From: Nitrosomonas sp.
GTDB taxonomy: Bacteria > Pseudomonadota > Gammaproteobacteria > Burkholderiales > Nitrosomonadaceae
Direction: 5' to 3'
Assembly (NCBI GenBank): GCA_016710135.1
Contig: JADJLM010000001.1
Location: forward strand, 62,001 to 126,000
Length of the DNA: 64,000 bases
The translations under genes and the position numbers were made by a program. The notes below the pieces were generated by a model that did no database searches, was not told the origin of the DNA, and worked only from the letters and a program-made list of their open reading frames with translations. Positions 18,807-28,951 of this stretch are shown piece after piece. How positions within the stretch are numbered: the stretch's first letter is position 1; the number at the start of each line of letters is the position of its first letter.

Positions 18807-19121
18807 ATGTTACCTGAAGATAAAAAAGCTTATTTACAAAAAATTAGTGATCAGCTAGCTGAATGGGAAACCAAGATCGATGCACTCAAAGTAAAAGGTG
18901 AGCATCTTGCGGAAGAAGCCAAGCTAGAGTTTGAGGAGCAAATGGCGGAAATGAATGAGAAGCGTGCTGAATTATCTGCGCATTTAGATGAGTTGACTGA
19001 TAAAGCAGATGATTTATGGGAAGATGTCAAAGAAGAAGCAGAGGAGAAATGGGAGAAAATTAGCACGACTGTCGATCATTTATTTCTAAATTCAAATAAT
19101 GTTGCGTCAGACGGTTGTTAA
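18807..19121 (+). CDS. Coiled-coil protein of unknown function
   Basis: About 104 residues, start ATG 18807 chosen because aaagggg lies 7 bases upstream (in-frame ATGs exist at 18789 and 18801). Highly charged and almost wholly helical with heptad-like spacing (KIDALKVKGEHLAEEAKLEF, DLWEDVKEEAEEKWEKI). No signal peptide. Similar small coiled-coil proteins are annotated as hypothetical; no function can be given. Confidence 0.7.
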   Translation: MLPEDKKAYLQKISDQLAEWETKIDALKVKGEHLAEEAKLEFEEQMAEMNEKRAELSAHLDELTDKADDLWEDVKEEAEEKWEKISTTVDHLFLNSNNVASDGC

Positions 19122-19196
19122 TAAATCATTGGCAGTACTTGCAGCTCGTTTAAAATAAAGCAGCATTGCTGTTCAATCTACTGTCGGAGATATAAG

Positions 19197-19460
19197 ATGA
19201 AGTGCGTTTTCTTTGGGGTCTTAATGGTGTTAGGGTTAATTTTATCAACAGCATATGCCACTGAATCTGTTCCAGAAAAGGTGGAAGCGTCATCGAAGGA
19301 ATTGAAGCGTGAAGCCAAAAAAACGGTAAACCGCGCTGAAGAAGCGTTGTGCACTGAAAGTGAAGCAGAATGTTTGAAACTTAAGATGAAGAACCGCACC
19401 GCAGAAACATGGGACGCATTAAAAGACAAAGCGACCGATCTTAAAAACAAACTGGACTAA
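19197..19460 (+). CDS. Small exported helical protein
   Basis: 87 residues: a signal peptide (VFFGVLMVLGLILSTAYA) then a charged helical domain with two Cys (ALCTESEAECLKLKMK). Start ATG is preceded by ggagatataag. Probably periplasmic, unknown function. Adjacent to the coiled-coil gene on the same strand. Confidence 0.65.
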   Translation: MKCVFFGVLMVLGLILSTAYATESVPEKVEASSKELKREAKKTVNRAEEALCTESEAECLKLKMKNRTAETWDALKDKATDLKNKLD

Positions 19461-19586
19461 TGGCATCGACTGATAAACTGTTGGCGGTCATTGTGATAAG
19501 AACGATTCCCGTATTGATATCTAGGTTCGTACACAAGACTATTTCAACTCAATTAATTCTCGACCCAATCAAATTTAGCTAAGCCA

Positions 19587-20358
19587 ATGGAAAATCGTGC
19601 GCATGCGTTTGCAGCCGGAATCTTTGTGATTATATTAGGGATTGCGGCTGGCTATGCAGTTCGTTGGTTTAGTAACCAGGATATCTTGCGTGATCGCTAT
19701 TTGCTGGTGTCCGAAGCGGGGTCGGTATCTGGGTTGAATCCTGCAGCGGTTGTACGTTATCGCGGGGTATCGATTGGAAAAGTCGAGGAAATTCGCTTTG
19801 ATACTCAAGATCAAACCTTCATTCTCGTTGGCATCACAGTAAATAGCGACATCAAATTACCCACGAATATTTATGCACAATTGGCAAATCAGGGTTTGAC
19901 AGGACTTGCTTACATTGAATTGAATACTGAAGGCGATCCAGAAGAAACCCATCTTCTTCCTGACTCGCGAATTGAGCTACGGGCTTCATTTATTCGTAAG
20001 CTTTCCGACTCAGTTGAAAACATTCTGAATAATACCAATAAGGCGGTCAAACGCCTCAATGTGTTGATGAATGAAAAAAATCAGGCGCAATTTAGCGCCA
20101 TTTTAGCCAATTTGGCGCAAGCCATTCAGCGCTATGGTTGGGTTGACCGACGGCTTGACACAAAGCGCGCAGGCATTTGCCGACTCTTTGCCTAAATTAC
20201 GTGAGGCGACCGAATCAATCACTCATAGCACCCATCACATCAATCGACTACTACAAAAACTCGAAGATCATCCGCAAAGCCTGTTGTTCGGTGCACCCGT
20301 TGCAACGCCAGGACCCGGTGAAACGGGGTTTCATTCACCGCAAAATCGTTTTCCATGA
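19587..20358 (+). pseudogene. MCE/MlaD-domain protein, frameshifted
   Basis: The first frame (19587-20195) encodes an N-terminal transmembrane helix (FAAGIFVIILGIAAGYAV) and one MCE domain (LVSEAGSVSGLNPAAVVRYRG, VSIGKVEEIRFD, ANQGLTGLAYIEL). The C-terminal helical part (TQSAQAFADSLPKLREATES) is in another frame from 20134. Removing one T at 20138-20139 joins them as RYGGLTDGLTQSA, so this is one ~257-residue gene with an extra base. MCE proteins are the periplasmic lipid-binding subunits of Mla/Pqi/Yeb-type transporters. No permease or ATPase gene is adjacent in this window. Confidence 0.75.
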
Positions 20359-20966
20359 AAATTATCATTATTGGTTTCATTTTGCTGGTAGGTTGTTCGT
20401 TTTCCGGCAACAAGCCCGCATCACTGGCATTGTATGATCTGGGATTAAAGCCAGCTGCTAAAACACAGATTACTCCCATCAATGTCTCGATTACGATGGC
20501 TGAAATCACGGCACCGGTCTGGTTGGCCAGTCCTGCGATGCAGTATCGCTTGGCGTATCACGATCCAGCGCGGACTTATCATTACGCCCATAGTCGCTGG
20601 GTCACATCGCCGGCGAAATTATTGACACGCCGCATTCAGGATGAATTAGTGCAACATGTACGCAAAGGTGTAGTCAGTAGCTATGAAGGATTGAAATCCG
20701 ACTATGCGTTGCATATTGAACTCGAAGAATTCACGCAAGTGTTTGATCAACCTCAAAGCAGCCGTGCCATGATTCACCTGCGCGCTAATTTGGTTGACCG
20801 TGCTACACGCCAACTTCTATCGCAGCAGAAATTTTCTGCTGAACAGGCGACAACCACAGCAGATGCCGCTGGGGCAGTTACAGCTTTGATTCAACTCAGC
20901 GATCAAATATCGGGCGAGATAATGCAGTGGCTTGTTAGCCAGCTTGGCGAGCCAGTACGGCACTAG
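20355..20966 (+). CDS. ABC-type transport auxiliary lipoprotein (PqiC-like)
   Basis: 203 residues with lipobox LLVGCSFSG, then the ABC_trans_aux pattern: LAYHDPARTYHYAHSRWVTS, PAKLLTRRIQDEL and LKSDYALHIELEEFTQVFDQ. These outer-membrane-facing lipoproteins partner MCE proteins in lipid transport. The ATG overlaps the end of the MCE gene by four bases, so they are translationally coupled. Confidence 0.82.
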   Translation: MKIIIIGFILLVGCSFSGNKPASLALYDLGLKPAAKTQITPINVSITMAEITAPVWLASPAMQYRLAYHDPARTYHYAHSRWVTSPAKLLTRRIQDELVQHVRKGVVSSYEGLKSDYALHIELEEFTQVFDQPQSSRAMIHLRANLVDRATRQLLSQQKFSAEQATTTADAAGAVTALIQLSDQISGEIMQWLVSQLGEPVRH

Positions 20967-21047
20967 TCGTAACGAATAACCCGAGCGAACCGCCAGTAAT
21001 CCGATTGCATGTGATAATATTGTTTCTTTTTTTGATGGATTACTCAC

Positions 21048-21179
21048 GTGCATCGCTATTGCTTAATCGTGTTGCTGACCATCGGGCTAATTGCATGCGG
21101 GCTAAAAGGTCCGCTTTATCTGCCTGAGGAACCGCCGCCTAAAATGAAAGAAACGCCAGAAGACCAGGTTAAACCATGA
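21048..21179 (+). CDS. lptM: LPS translocon maturation chaperone LptM (YifL)
   Basis: 43 residues from GTG 21048: short hydrophobic signal, lipobox LIACGLKGPLYLP, which is the diagnostic CGLKGPLYLP of LptM, then a proline-rich tail. It helps oxidative maturation of LptD in the outer-membrane LPS translocon. Its TGA overlaps the lysA ATG (atga), the usual lptM-lysA coupling in proteobacteria. Confidence 0.85.
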   Translation: MHRYCLIVLLTIGLIACGLKGPLYLPEEPPPKMKETPEDQVKP

Positions 21180-22429
21180 GCGGTTTCCCCTATTTGGATT
21201 ATCAGCACGATCAACTGTGGATAGAATCAGTCGCATTGTCGGCGATTGCCCAGAAATTTGGCACACCCTGCTACGTATATTCAAAGGCCGCACTGATCGC
21301 CGCTTACCGCGCGTTTGATCAAGCCTTTGCTGAGCGCGATCATTTGATTTGCTATGCGGTCAAAGCCAATTCGAATCTGGTGATTTTGCAAACATTGGCA
21401 ACATTGGGCAGCGGTTTCGATATCGTGTCCGGCGGAGAGTTGCAGCGTGTACTGAAAGCCGGCGGAGACTCTCAGAAAATCGTATTTTCTGGCGTCGGTA
21501 AGTCGAGCGATGAAATACGCCGCGCATTGCAAGCAGGGATTTTATGTTTCAATGTCGAATCTGAGATGGAGTTGATGCGGCTCAATCAAATAGCAGCGCA
21601 GTGTCAACGCATTGCTCCGGTGAGTTTGCGCGTCAATCCTGATGTCGATGCTAAAACCCATCCCTATATTTCCACAGGACTCAAGGAAAACAAGTTTGGG
21701 ATACCGATGGCGGATGCCGAACGGATCTATGTTGCGGCGCAGCAGCTTTCTCATATTCGCGTTACTGGCCTCGACTGCCATATTGGTTCTCAGTTGACTG
21801 AACTCGATCCTTTTATCGAAGCCAGCCAAAAAATGTTGGCTTTACTCGATCGTTTAGTGCAACTGGGGGTTCATGTCGAACATCTCGATCTCGGTGGTGG
21901 CCTCGGCATTCGCTATACCCAGGAAAATCCACCAGCCATCCATGACTACGTGCAAGCATTGTGTGCCAGCGTAGGGCAGCGTTCACCGCGTATTTTGATC
22001 GAACCGGGTCGAGCCATGGTCGGAAATGCGGGGGTGTTGCTGACTCGGGTCGAATATCTCAAACATGCGCCACACCGCAATTTTGCCATCGTCGATGCCG
22101 CAATGAATGATCTGATGCGCCCCGCCTTATATGATGCCCATCATGCTATCATTCCGCTGGTAAAAAAAATGGGGCAAACGCAAACTTATCAAGTGGTGGG
22201 CCCTGTCTGTGAAACAGGCGATTTTCTCGGTCACGATCGTGCGCTTTATCTTGAAGCGGATGACTTGCTGGCCGTGATGTCAGCCGGTGCGTATGGCATG
22301 AGTATGAGTTCCAATTACAATACGCGCCCTCGCGCAGCGGAAGTGATGGTTGACGGTGATAGCGTGCATTTGATTCGTGCGCGTGAATCGATCGATCAAT
22401 TGCTAGCAGGCGAAACATTGTTGAATTGA
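21176..22429 (+). CDS. lysA: Diaminopimelate decarboxylase
   Basis: 417 residues. PLP lysine in AVKANSN (Lys63), HIGSQ, the phosphate-binding GGGLGIRY, EPGRAMV and the active-site Cys in GPVCETGDFL. It converts meso-diaminopimelate to L-lysine, the last step of lysine biosynthesis, in the cytoplasm. Co-transcribed with lptM upstream. Confidence 0.95.
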   Translation: MSGFPYLDYQHDQLWIESVALSAIAQKFGTPCYVYSKAALIAAYRAFDQAFAERDHLICYAVKANSNLVILQTLATLGSGFDIVSGGELQRVLKAGGDSQKIVFSGVGKSSDEIRRALQAGILCFNVESEMELMRLNQIAAQCQRIAPVSLRVNPDVDAKTHPYISTGLKENKFGIPMADAERIYVAAQQLSHIRVTGLDCHIGSQLTELDPFIEASQKMLALLDRLVQLGVHVEHLDLGGGLGIRYTQENPPAIHDYVQALCASVGQRSPRILIEPGRAMVGNAGVLLTRVEYLKHAPHRNFAIVDAAMNDLMRPALYDAHHAIIPLVKKMGQTQTYQVVGPVCETGDFLGHDRALYLEADDLLAVMSAGAYGMSMSSNYNTRPRAAEVMVDGDSVHLIRARESIDQLLAGETLLN

Positions 22430-22473
22430 GGTGGGCATGATGTGTACCAGTTTATTGCGTTGCGTTCTCAACC

Positions 22474-23535
22474 ATGGCTAGTCAAGTTTCTACAGCACCT
22501 GTCCGCATTGAGGATCAACAGTATCAGAGTCATATCTTGCAAGGGGTTTCCCGTACCTTTGCGCTGACCATTCCGCAACTACCACCCGCATTGTTTTCAG
22601 TCATCGGCAATGCGTATTTGCTGTGTCGCATCGTTGATACCGTGGAAGACGATAATGGCCTGACCGCAGCCCAGACCCGTCAGTTTGCTGAGATGTTCAT
22701 TCAAGTCGTAAGCGGTCAGGTCTCAGCAGAAACCTTTGCTGAAGGACTATTCCCCCTGCTAACCGAGCACACCATTCCGGCCGAGCATGATTTAATCAAA
22801 AATACGCCTGCCGTCATTCGCATCACGCATAGCTTCAATCCGGTGCAACGCGCTGCGTTGGAACGTTGTGTGCGCATCATGGGTAAAGGTATGGCCGATT
22901 ATCAAGAAACCGAATCGCTGGCCGGCCTTAACGATTTGCCCGCAATGGATCAATATTGTTATTACGTTGCCGGGGTGGTTGGTGAAATGCTGACCGAACT
23001 GTTTTGTGATTATTCACCTGAAATTGCGAGCCATAAAGCACAGCTCATGCCGTTGGCGGTATCCTTTGGGCAAGGGCTGCAAATGACCAACATTCTCAAG
23101 GATATTTGGGAAGACCGCAAACGCGGCGCTTGCTGGTTACCGCAAGCCATTTTCACGGAAGCGGGGTTTGATCTCAACGATTTACGCCCAGGTTGCACTG
23201 ATGCGCGTTTTCATGCGGGGTTGACGCGTTTGATCGGCATTGCTCAAGCACACTTGCGTAATGCGCTGACGTATACCTGCTTAATTCCAGCTCAAGAAAA
23301 AGGCATACGGCGTTTCTGCCTGTGGGCGCTGGGTATGGCGGTGTTGACGCTCAATAAAATCAATCAGAATCAGGCGTTTATGCATGGTAACCAGGTCAAG
23401 ATTTCGCGCCGCAGCGTAAAAGCAACCGTGTTGCTGACCAGCGCATTAGCAGGGCAAGATTGGGCGCTGCGACAATTATTTGACTGGGCTTCTCGGCGGC
23501 TCCCGCAAGTTAATGTGATGGGGAACCCGATGTAA
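22474..23535 (+). CDS. Squalene synthase (farnesyl-diphosphate farnesyltransferase)
   Basis: 353 residues of the trans-isoprenyl diphosphate synthase fold. First Asp-rich motif CRIVDTVEDDNGLT, second MTNILKDIWEDRKRGACWLP; DTVEDD and the one-piece layout resemble eukaryote-like squalene synthase rather than the HpnC/HpnD pair. It joins two farnesyl diphosphates to squalene, the precursor of hopanoids. hpnA follows directly (stop TAA at 23533-23535, next ATG at 23536), supporting a hopanoid role. Confidence 0.85.
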   Translation: MASQVSTAPVRIEDQQYQSHILQGVSRTFALTIPQLPPALFSVIGNAYLLCRIVDTVEDDNGLTAAQTRQFAEMFIQVVSGQVSAETFAEGLFPLLTEHTIPAEHDLIKNTPAVIRITHSFNPVQRAALERCVRIMGKGMADYQETESLAGLNDLPAMDQYCYYVAGVVGEMLTELFCDYSPEIASHKAQLMPLAVSFGQGLQMTNILKDIWEDRKRGACWLPQAIFTEAGFDLNDLRPGCTDARFHAGLTRLIGIAQAHLRNALTYTCLIPAQEKGIRRFCLWALGMAVLTLNKINQNQAFMHGNQVKISRRSVKATVLLTSALAGQDWALRQLFDWASRRLPQVNVMGNPM

Positions 23536-24522
23536 ATGAAATCACTGGTCACGGGAGCGAATGGGTTTGTTGGTTCTGCGGTCGCGCGATGTCTGCTGGC
23601 GGCTGGGTATGAGGTACGTACTTTGGTTAGGGCTGGCAGCGATCGCCGCAATCTCATGGAATTACCGGTCGAAGTGATAGAAGGCGATTTGCGCGATGTG
23701 CCGTCATTAAAACGGGCAGTCAAAGGATGCGACAGTTTGTTTCATGTGGCTGCTGATTACCGGCTCTGGGTTCCTAACCCGGCCATCATGTACGACATCA
23801 ATGTGCAAGGGACCCAGGCATTGATTCAAGCGGGTGCGGAAGCAGGCATGACGCGCATGGTTTATACTAGTAGCGTGGCAACATTAGGATTCAAAGCCAA
23901 CAGTCAGCCGGCTGATGAGGAAACGCCTTCCGATTTGGCCACCATCATTGGCCATTACAAGCGCTCCAAGTTTCTCGCTGAACAAGTGGTGCGCGAATTG
24001 GTTTACCAACACCAATTACCGTTGGTAATCGTCAATCCTTCTACGCCAATCGGTCCTCGCGATGTAAAACCGACCCCAACTGGCCGTATCGTGCTCGATA
24101 CCCTGCGTGGCAAAATGCCCGCTTATGTCGATACCGGGCTGAATGTGGCGCATGTCGATGATATCGCGCAAGGCCATCTACTCGCCTGTCAGCGTGGTAA
24201 AGCGGGACAGCGCTATATCCTTGGTGGAGATAACATGACATTGCTGGAAATCCTGCAAATCATCGATGAGATAACGGGCAAACCCACCAAACGGCGGCGT
24301 CTTCCAGTCAAGCTCATGCTGCCGATTGCCCACACCTTGGAGATGGTCGCGAAAATTACCCGCACAGAACCCCGCGCTACCGTTGACAGCGTGCAAATGG
24401 CGAAAAAGAAAATGTTTTTTTCCAGCGCAAAAGCAGAACAAGAACTCGGTTATCAACACCGTTCCGCCAAAGCGGCGATTCGCGATGCGATCGAGTGGTT
24501 CAAGCACATGAATTACTGCTAA
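23536..24522 (+). CDS. hpnA: Hopanoid-associated sugar epimerase HpnA
   Basis: 328 residues, extended short-chain dehydrogenase fold: NAD(P) motif TGANGFVGSAVA, HVAADYRLWVPNP, catalytic-type YTSSVATLG and YKRSKFLAEQ, and NPSTPIGPRDVKPTPTGRIV typical of HpnA. It is linked to hopanoid side-chain or precursor modification, exact reaction unsettled. It abuts the squalene synthase gene without a gap. Confidence 0.88.
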   Translation: MKSLVTGANGFVGSAVARCLLAAGYEVRTLVRAGSDRRNLMELPVEVIEGDLRDVPSLKRAVKGCDSLFHVAADYRLWVPNPAIMYDINVQGTQALIQAGAEAGMTRMVYTSSVATLGFKANSQPADEETPSDLATIIGHYKRSKFLAEQVVRELVYQHQLPLVIVNPSTPIGPRDVKPTPTGRIVLDTLRGKMPAYVDTGLNVAHVDDIAQGHLLACQRGKAGQRYILGGDNMTLLEILQIIDEITGKPTKRRRLPVKLMLPIAHTLEMVAKITRTEPRATVDSVQMAKKKMFFSSAKAEQELGYQHRSAKAAIRDAIEWFKHMNYC

Positions 24523-24561
24523 CAACGTTACAAACTGATCTGCGCTGTAGTTTCAACCTCT

Positions 24562-25673
24562 CTAATCTAGTCTCCCATTTAGCGAATAGCTGGTGCTGCG
24601 CCCGCCACCAACATCTTTAGTTAAAATGTCGCGTTCCATCAGATCAAGAATATCCCGCAGCGCTGTATCCTGAGAACATTGGGTGATCTTCGCCCATTTC
24701 GAGGAAGTAAGCTTGCCTTCAAACCCATCCAGCACCTTGTTTAGCATCAAGCGCTGACGATCATTGAATGGCACATCCTTATGATGCTGCCAAAACCGGG
24801 CTTTCTGGAGTACGCTGCCGAGCGTTTCTTCTGTGCTGATGATTGCGCGGTCAAGGCAATTTAAGAACCATTCTAGCCAGAGCGTAATATCGAGATCACC
24901 TTTTTGAGTTTTTTCCAGCCTATCGTAATAGGCTTTTCGTTCTTGCCGGATTTGTGCTGACATGCTGTAAAAGCGCTGTGCGCTTTGTTCGGATCGTGCC
25001 AATGCCATATCAGCAATCGCACGCGCGATACGTCCGTTGCCATCCTCGAAAGGATGAAGTGTAACAAACCACAGGTGGGCAATACCTGCCTTGAGAACGG
25101 CATCTTCACCCGCTTTACTGTTAAACCACGTTAGGAACATATCGGTTTCTTTTTTAAGGCGATTGGCGGCAGGCGCTTCAAAATGTATCCGTTCTTTTCC
25201 AAGCGCGCCGGATACCACCTGCATCGGTCCGTTTGAATCATCGCGCCATTGTCCGATGATGATTTTGTGCATGCCACTATAACCGGTCGGAAACAAGGCA
25301 GCATGCCAGCCAAACAAGCGTTCCCTACTGAGGGGTTGCGCGTAATTTTGTGTCGCATCCAACATCATGTCGACAATGCCATCAATATGACGGTCAGTGG
25401 GTGCTAACGCGCCAATATCCAACCCAAGTCGCCGGGCGATCGATGAGCGAACTTGGTCACGATCCAGAATTTCGCCTTCAATTTCGGAAGATTTCAGCAC
25501 ATCGAGTGTCAGAGTCTGGAGCGTGGCTTCCGCTTGTAAGGGAAATCCGAATGCTTCCATCTTGCCAATCAGACGTCCCTGCCGGTGACGCACAGACGCC
25601 AACAGTCCAGATAATTTTTATGATCCCAGTAGAAATCAGGCCAGTCAGGTAATTCATGGATATAGTGATTCAT
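24562..25673 (-). pseudogene. Fic family protein with DUF4172 N-terminus, frameshifted
   Basis: The main frame (to 25602) has the class II inhibitory motif SSEIEGE near the N-terminus, the Fic active site HPFEDGNGRIARAI and a C-terminal winged-helix-like segment. The true start is ATG 25673, encoding MNHYIHELPDWPDFYWDHK in another frame; adding one A in the ttttt run at 25615-25619 joins it as HKKLSGLLASVRHRQG, the conserved DUF4172 pattern. Fic enzymes AMPylate proteins; the inhibitory Glu of the SxxxEG helix blocks the ATP site. Stand-alone, next to a second fic. Confidence 0.82.
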
Positions 25674-25810
25674 TCTACGCACCTCATGCGAAGATTATGC
25701 GCCCTTTTCTCCGCATGTTGCAACTGCAATATCCGCATAAGATGCGGTTATCAGGATGGCTATTCGCCGCATCGGCGCAGTCTCCTCTCTCAACATTGCA
25801 GGATTACTGA

Positions 25811-26014
25811 ATGGCACAATCAAGCCTAGCGCAATCGCATGCACCTCAATTTCCACCTATTGATACGATACGCAAGGATTGCCCCAGTAATCTTATTGAG
25901 AACAAAATTTATGACATTCTGGGTGAGCGCTATAAGCAAATTCGCAAAACTTATTTTGATTTCTTAACAGACAAAATTGCATCAATAATCATAGATTGTA
26001 ATTATTTTTCATGA
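25811..26014 (+). CDS. Small ORF, possible gene fragment
   Basis: 67 codons with a plausible ribosome site (gcagga, 7-8 bases before ATG). The sequence ENKIYDILGERYKQIRKTYF is helical and not recognised. It may be the N-terminal remnant of a larger lost gene between the two fic genes, or not coding. Confidence 0.3.
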   Translation: MAQSSLAQSHAPQFPPIDTIRKDCPSNLIENKIYDILGERYKQIRKTYFDFLTDKIASIIIDCNYFS

Positions 26015-26060
26015 TAATGTGGATTTTTGTAGCTAATATCATAAAGAGTTATTGTTTTTC

Positions 26061-27609
26061 ATGAATAAAGAAAATAGTAAACAATTTTCAGCGGCAGTAA
26101 GCGTTTTTCGGGAAAGGCACTTACCGGAAAGCAACACTAGCCGGATACGCAGCGCTTATTGATGCTTATAATCTGGCTGTGCCTTTGCCCATTAAATTGT
26201 CAGCCATTGGTACCCGCCATAAGGTTTATGAAGAAGATAACTGGCATATCTATACGCCACGCCACATGCCAGATGCCACCTTGGAAGGGCATCTGGTATT
26301 TTGCGCTGAAATATGAAGGACTTGACTTGGCAGTACTGAAACGGCTTTTGCAGCGGTTTCTCCCGACGCTATTGAATCCATTGTTAACGCAAAACCGACC
26401 AGCAGCTACGCCCGCCGTCTCTGGTTTTTGTATGAGTGGTTATTGCATAAAGCGCTAAGTTTGCCTGATGCCAAGACGGGAACTTATGCGCAAGTGGTTG
26501 ATACCACACAGCAATGGGCTATCGCCGGCGTAACCTCCACACGGCATCGGGTACATAATAACCTGCCGGGAACCCGAGATTTCTGCCCGCTCGTGTTCCG
26601 CACACCGATCATTGAGCAATCGATGAAGGCAAATTTGTCTGAGCGAGCACGACAAACTGTCAGCAAGCTATCCGTCGATATTCTCGCTCGCACTGCCGCC
26701 TTTCTATTGTTGAAAGATTCCAAATCCAGCTATGCGATTGAAGGAGAAGCGCCGCCGCAAAATCGTATCCAACGATGGGGCCGGGCCATTGGCGAAGCCG
26801 GTCGAAGGCCGCTCGATCTCGATGAATTGCTTCGACTCCAGCGTATCGTCATTGGCGATAGTCGGTTTATCAAACTTGGACTCAGACAGGAAGGCGGGTT
26901 TGTCGGTGAACATGAGCAAGGTAGCCGCCTGCCTGTGCCAGTGCATATCAGTGCTAGATCTGAGGATTTGCCCGCGTTAATTCAAGGGATGCTTGATTTT
27001 GATCATCATTTTGCGAGTGAACTAGATGCCGTTCTGGCGGCCGCCATGCTTGCCTTTGGGTTTGTCTATATCCATCCCTTTGAGGATGGTAATGGACGGC
27101 TGCATCGTTATCTCATTCATCATGCCTTGGCTCAACGTGGATTTAGTCCCGTTGGGGTTGTTTTTCCGGTATCGGCCGCTATCTTGGAGCGGATCGATGA
27201 ATATCGGGCTGTGTTGGAAAGCTATTCAAAGCGGCTGCTTCCTTTGATCGAATGGGAATCAACAGAAAAAATGAATGTGCGCGTCCTCAATGATACCGGC
27301 GATTTTTACCGCTATTTCGATGCCACGCCCCACGTCGAATTTTTATATGCCTGCGTTGAACAAACCATTGAAATTGATTTGCCCCAGGAAATCAATTTCC
27401 TGGAACGATACGATCAGTTCAGAATAGCCATAGAATCGTTGATTGAAATGCCGGCCTCGACGATTGATCTGTTGTTTCATTTCTTGAAACAAAATGAAGG
27501 ACGGCTATCCAAGCGCGCAACAGAAAAAGAATTTGCAGCGCTTAGTATCCAAGAAATCGCACAGATCGAAAAAATTTATGCCGAGCTGTTCGCGGGGCTA
27601 TCCGAATAA
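26061..27609 (+). pseudogene. Second Fic family protein, interrupted by three frameshifts
   Basis: The C-terminal frame (26428-27609) carries an inhibitory motif AIEGEAP, EHEQGSRLPVPVHISAR, and the active site IHPFEDGNGRLHRYLIHHA. The N-terminal family part is split among frames: LAGYAALIDAYNLAVPLP, HIYTPRHMPDATLEGHLVFA and LKYEGLDLAVLKRLF. It is restored by one T less at 26104-26108, one T less at 26299-26302 and one T more at 26346-26349. The restored protein is about 510 residues, as for this Fic family. Probably AMPylates or otherwise modifies a target protein. All three breaks are in T runs, which points toward sequence error. Confidence 0.78.
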
Positions 27610-27650
27610 CAACCGGACTGCACCGGAGTATTTCCCCCCCAAAAAATCGC

Positions 27651-27669
27651 GCAGGGGCTACGCCCCTGC
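27651..27669. other. DGR-associated hairpin downstream of variable repeat 1
   Basis: Perfect 8-bp GC-rich inverted repeat gcaggggc/gccccctgc-type (gcaggggc tac gcccctgc) with a 3-base loop, 50 bases past the VR and followed in the gene direction by a T run. The identical element lies at 30525-30543. Hairpins/cruciforms next to VRs are known features of DGR target recognition; this one could also terminate transcription. Confidence 0.7.
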
Positions 27670-27709
27670 ACCCCAAAAGCGCAAAGAGACAAACCCCAAA
27701 GCACAAAAA

Positions 27710-28800
27710 TCAAAAATCCCTGGCGACGCGAAAGCCGGTATAGTAGTACGATTCATCGGAACTGCCCCTGAGGCGGAAAGCCGAACGCAGGTACTGAGGA
27801 CCGTAGTACCAAGACCCGCCGCGAACCACCCGGCGCGAGCAATTGCCGCCGTTCTGTTCTAACCAAGCCGTGCCATCGGACGGGGCGTCGCTATAATTAT
27901 CGTGCCAGCAATCTTGCGCCCATTCCCAGACATTGCCTACCATATCGAATAACCCAAAGGGGTTTTCTGCAAAACTGGCCGCCGGTGCAGTATAAACGAA
28001 GGGGTCGGTGCATTGCGCTAAATTCGAAGCTGAATCTGCAATCGCTTTAATTTCTTGACCGGCACCATTGGTGTAGGTGCATTGCTGATCTGGTTGATAA
28101 AAATGAGGGCTAATAGTCCCGGCCCGTGCAGCATATTCCCACTCGGCTTCACTCGGCAGTCGATAACGCGTGCCGGTGCGCTGCGAAAGCCAGTCAAGAT
28201 AATGCTGGGTATCCTGCCAGGAGATGCATACCACCGGATGATGATCATCCTGCGAAAATCCTGGATTTTGCCAATTTAAGTCAGGACGCTGTATAGCTTT
28301 TTGCTGCGCTGCATCCCACCCATAACAGCCTTTGTCATCGGTTTCAGCCGTGGTTTGATAACGGGTTTCCTGTACGAACTGACGAAATTGCCCCACGGTA
28401 ATCTCGCAACGGCTAAGCGCAAACGGTTTGGGAATCGTGACCCAATGCTGGGGTGCTTCATTGGATTGCGCATCAGGATCGGCATTCGAATCTGAGCCCA
28501 TCAAAAACTGCCCAGGGGAATGATGACCATCGTGGGGGCCTGTTGCGAATCGGTTTGGCAAGTGGCTGCCAAACGCTTTGTCACTGCTTGCGCTGCCTCA
28601 TCTGGTTTACCGAGTGGTGGGATGTTGATCAGTTGCAACAGAGATTCAAGGTTGGATTGTTGCGGTTGTTGTTGTTGTTGTTGCGATTGGGGTGATTGCG
28701 CAGCGCGATTATTATTATTTTCTGCAGCAAGTGGATTTTCAGATGCTTGCAGCGGAAAGCTGGTCAAGAAAGGGAAAATGGCTGCCAGTGGAAACGGCAG
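27710..28800 (-). pseudogene. DGR target protein 1: FGE-sulfatase/C-type-lectin-fold protein (frameshifted)
   Basis: The main frame (27710-28561) is an FGE-type domain: CEITVGQFRQFVQETRYQ, YRLPSEAEWEYAARAGT, FGLFDMVGNVWEWAQDCW, and C-terminal RRVVRGGSW...TGFRVARDF. The N-terminal part, a Q/N-rich segment, then TMVIIPLGSF, lies in another frame; one extra T at 28503-28507 joins it to FLMGSDSNADPDA. The start is not clear (a hydrophobic, signal-like stretch near 28800-28730 lacks an ATG). The last ~38 codons are variable repeat 1, which swaps surface residues for ligand binding. It is the last gene of the DGR operon. Confidence 0.78.
27720..27835 (-). repeat. DGR variable repeat VR1
   Basis: 116 bp matching the template repeat at 28952-29067. 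Over the 95-nt core I counted 17 differences, all at positions where the template (coding strand) has A. The template Asn codons become Tyr, Gly, Phe, Leu, Ser (for example NNN to YYG, NNN to YYY). It encodes the C-terminus of target protein 1. Confidence 0.92.
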
Positions 28801-28951
28801 TATTTCGTGCGTAGCTTGGAAATACTGCCTGCCGAATCCAGCGCTTTCTTTGGCTGCTGGAATTGCACAGCCGGGAGATAAGGTACATGGGCACCTGCGG
28901 CACGCCTGGATGATCCATGAATCATCCAGCTCTGGCAAAATTGCAGGTGTA

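Noticed and set aside
28660..28690. tgttgttgttgt microsatellite-like stretch
   Set aside because: It is the CAA/CAG codon run of the Gln-rich segment in target 1, not a separate repeat element.
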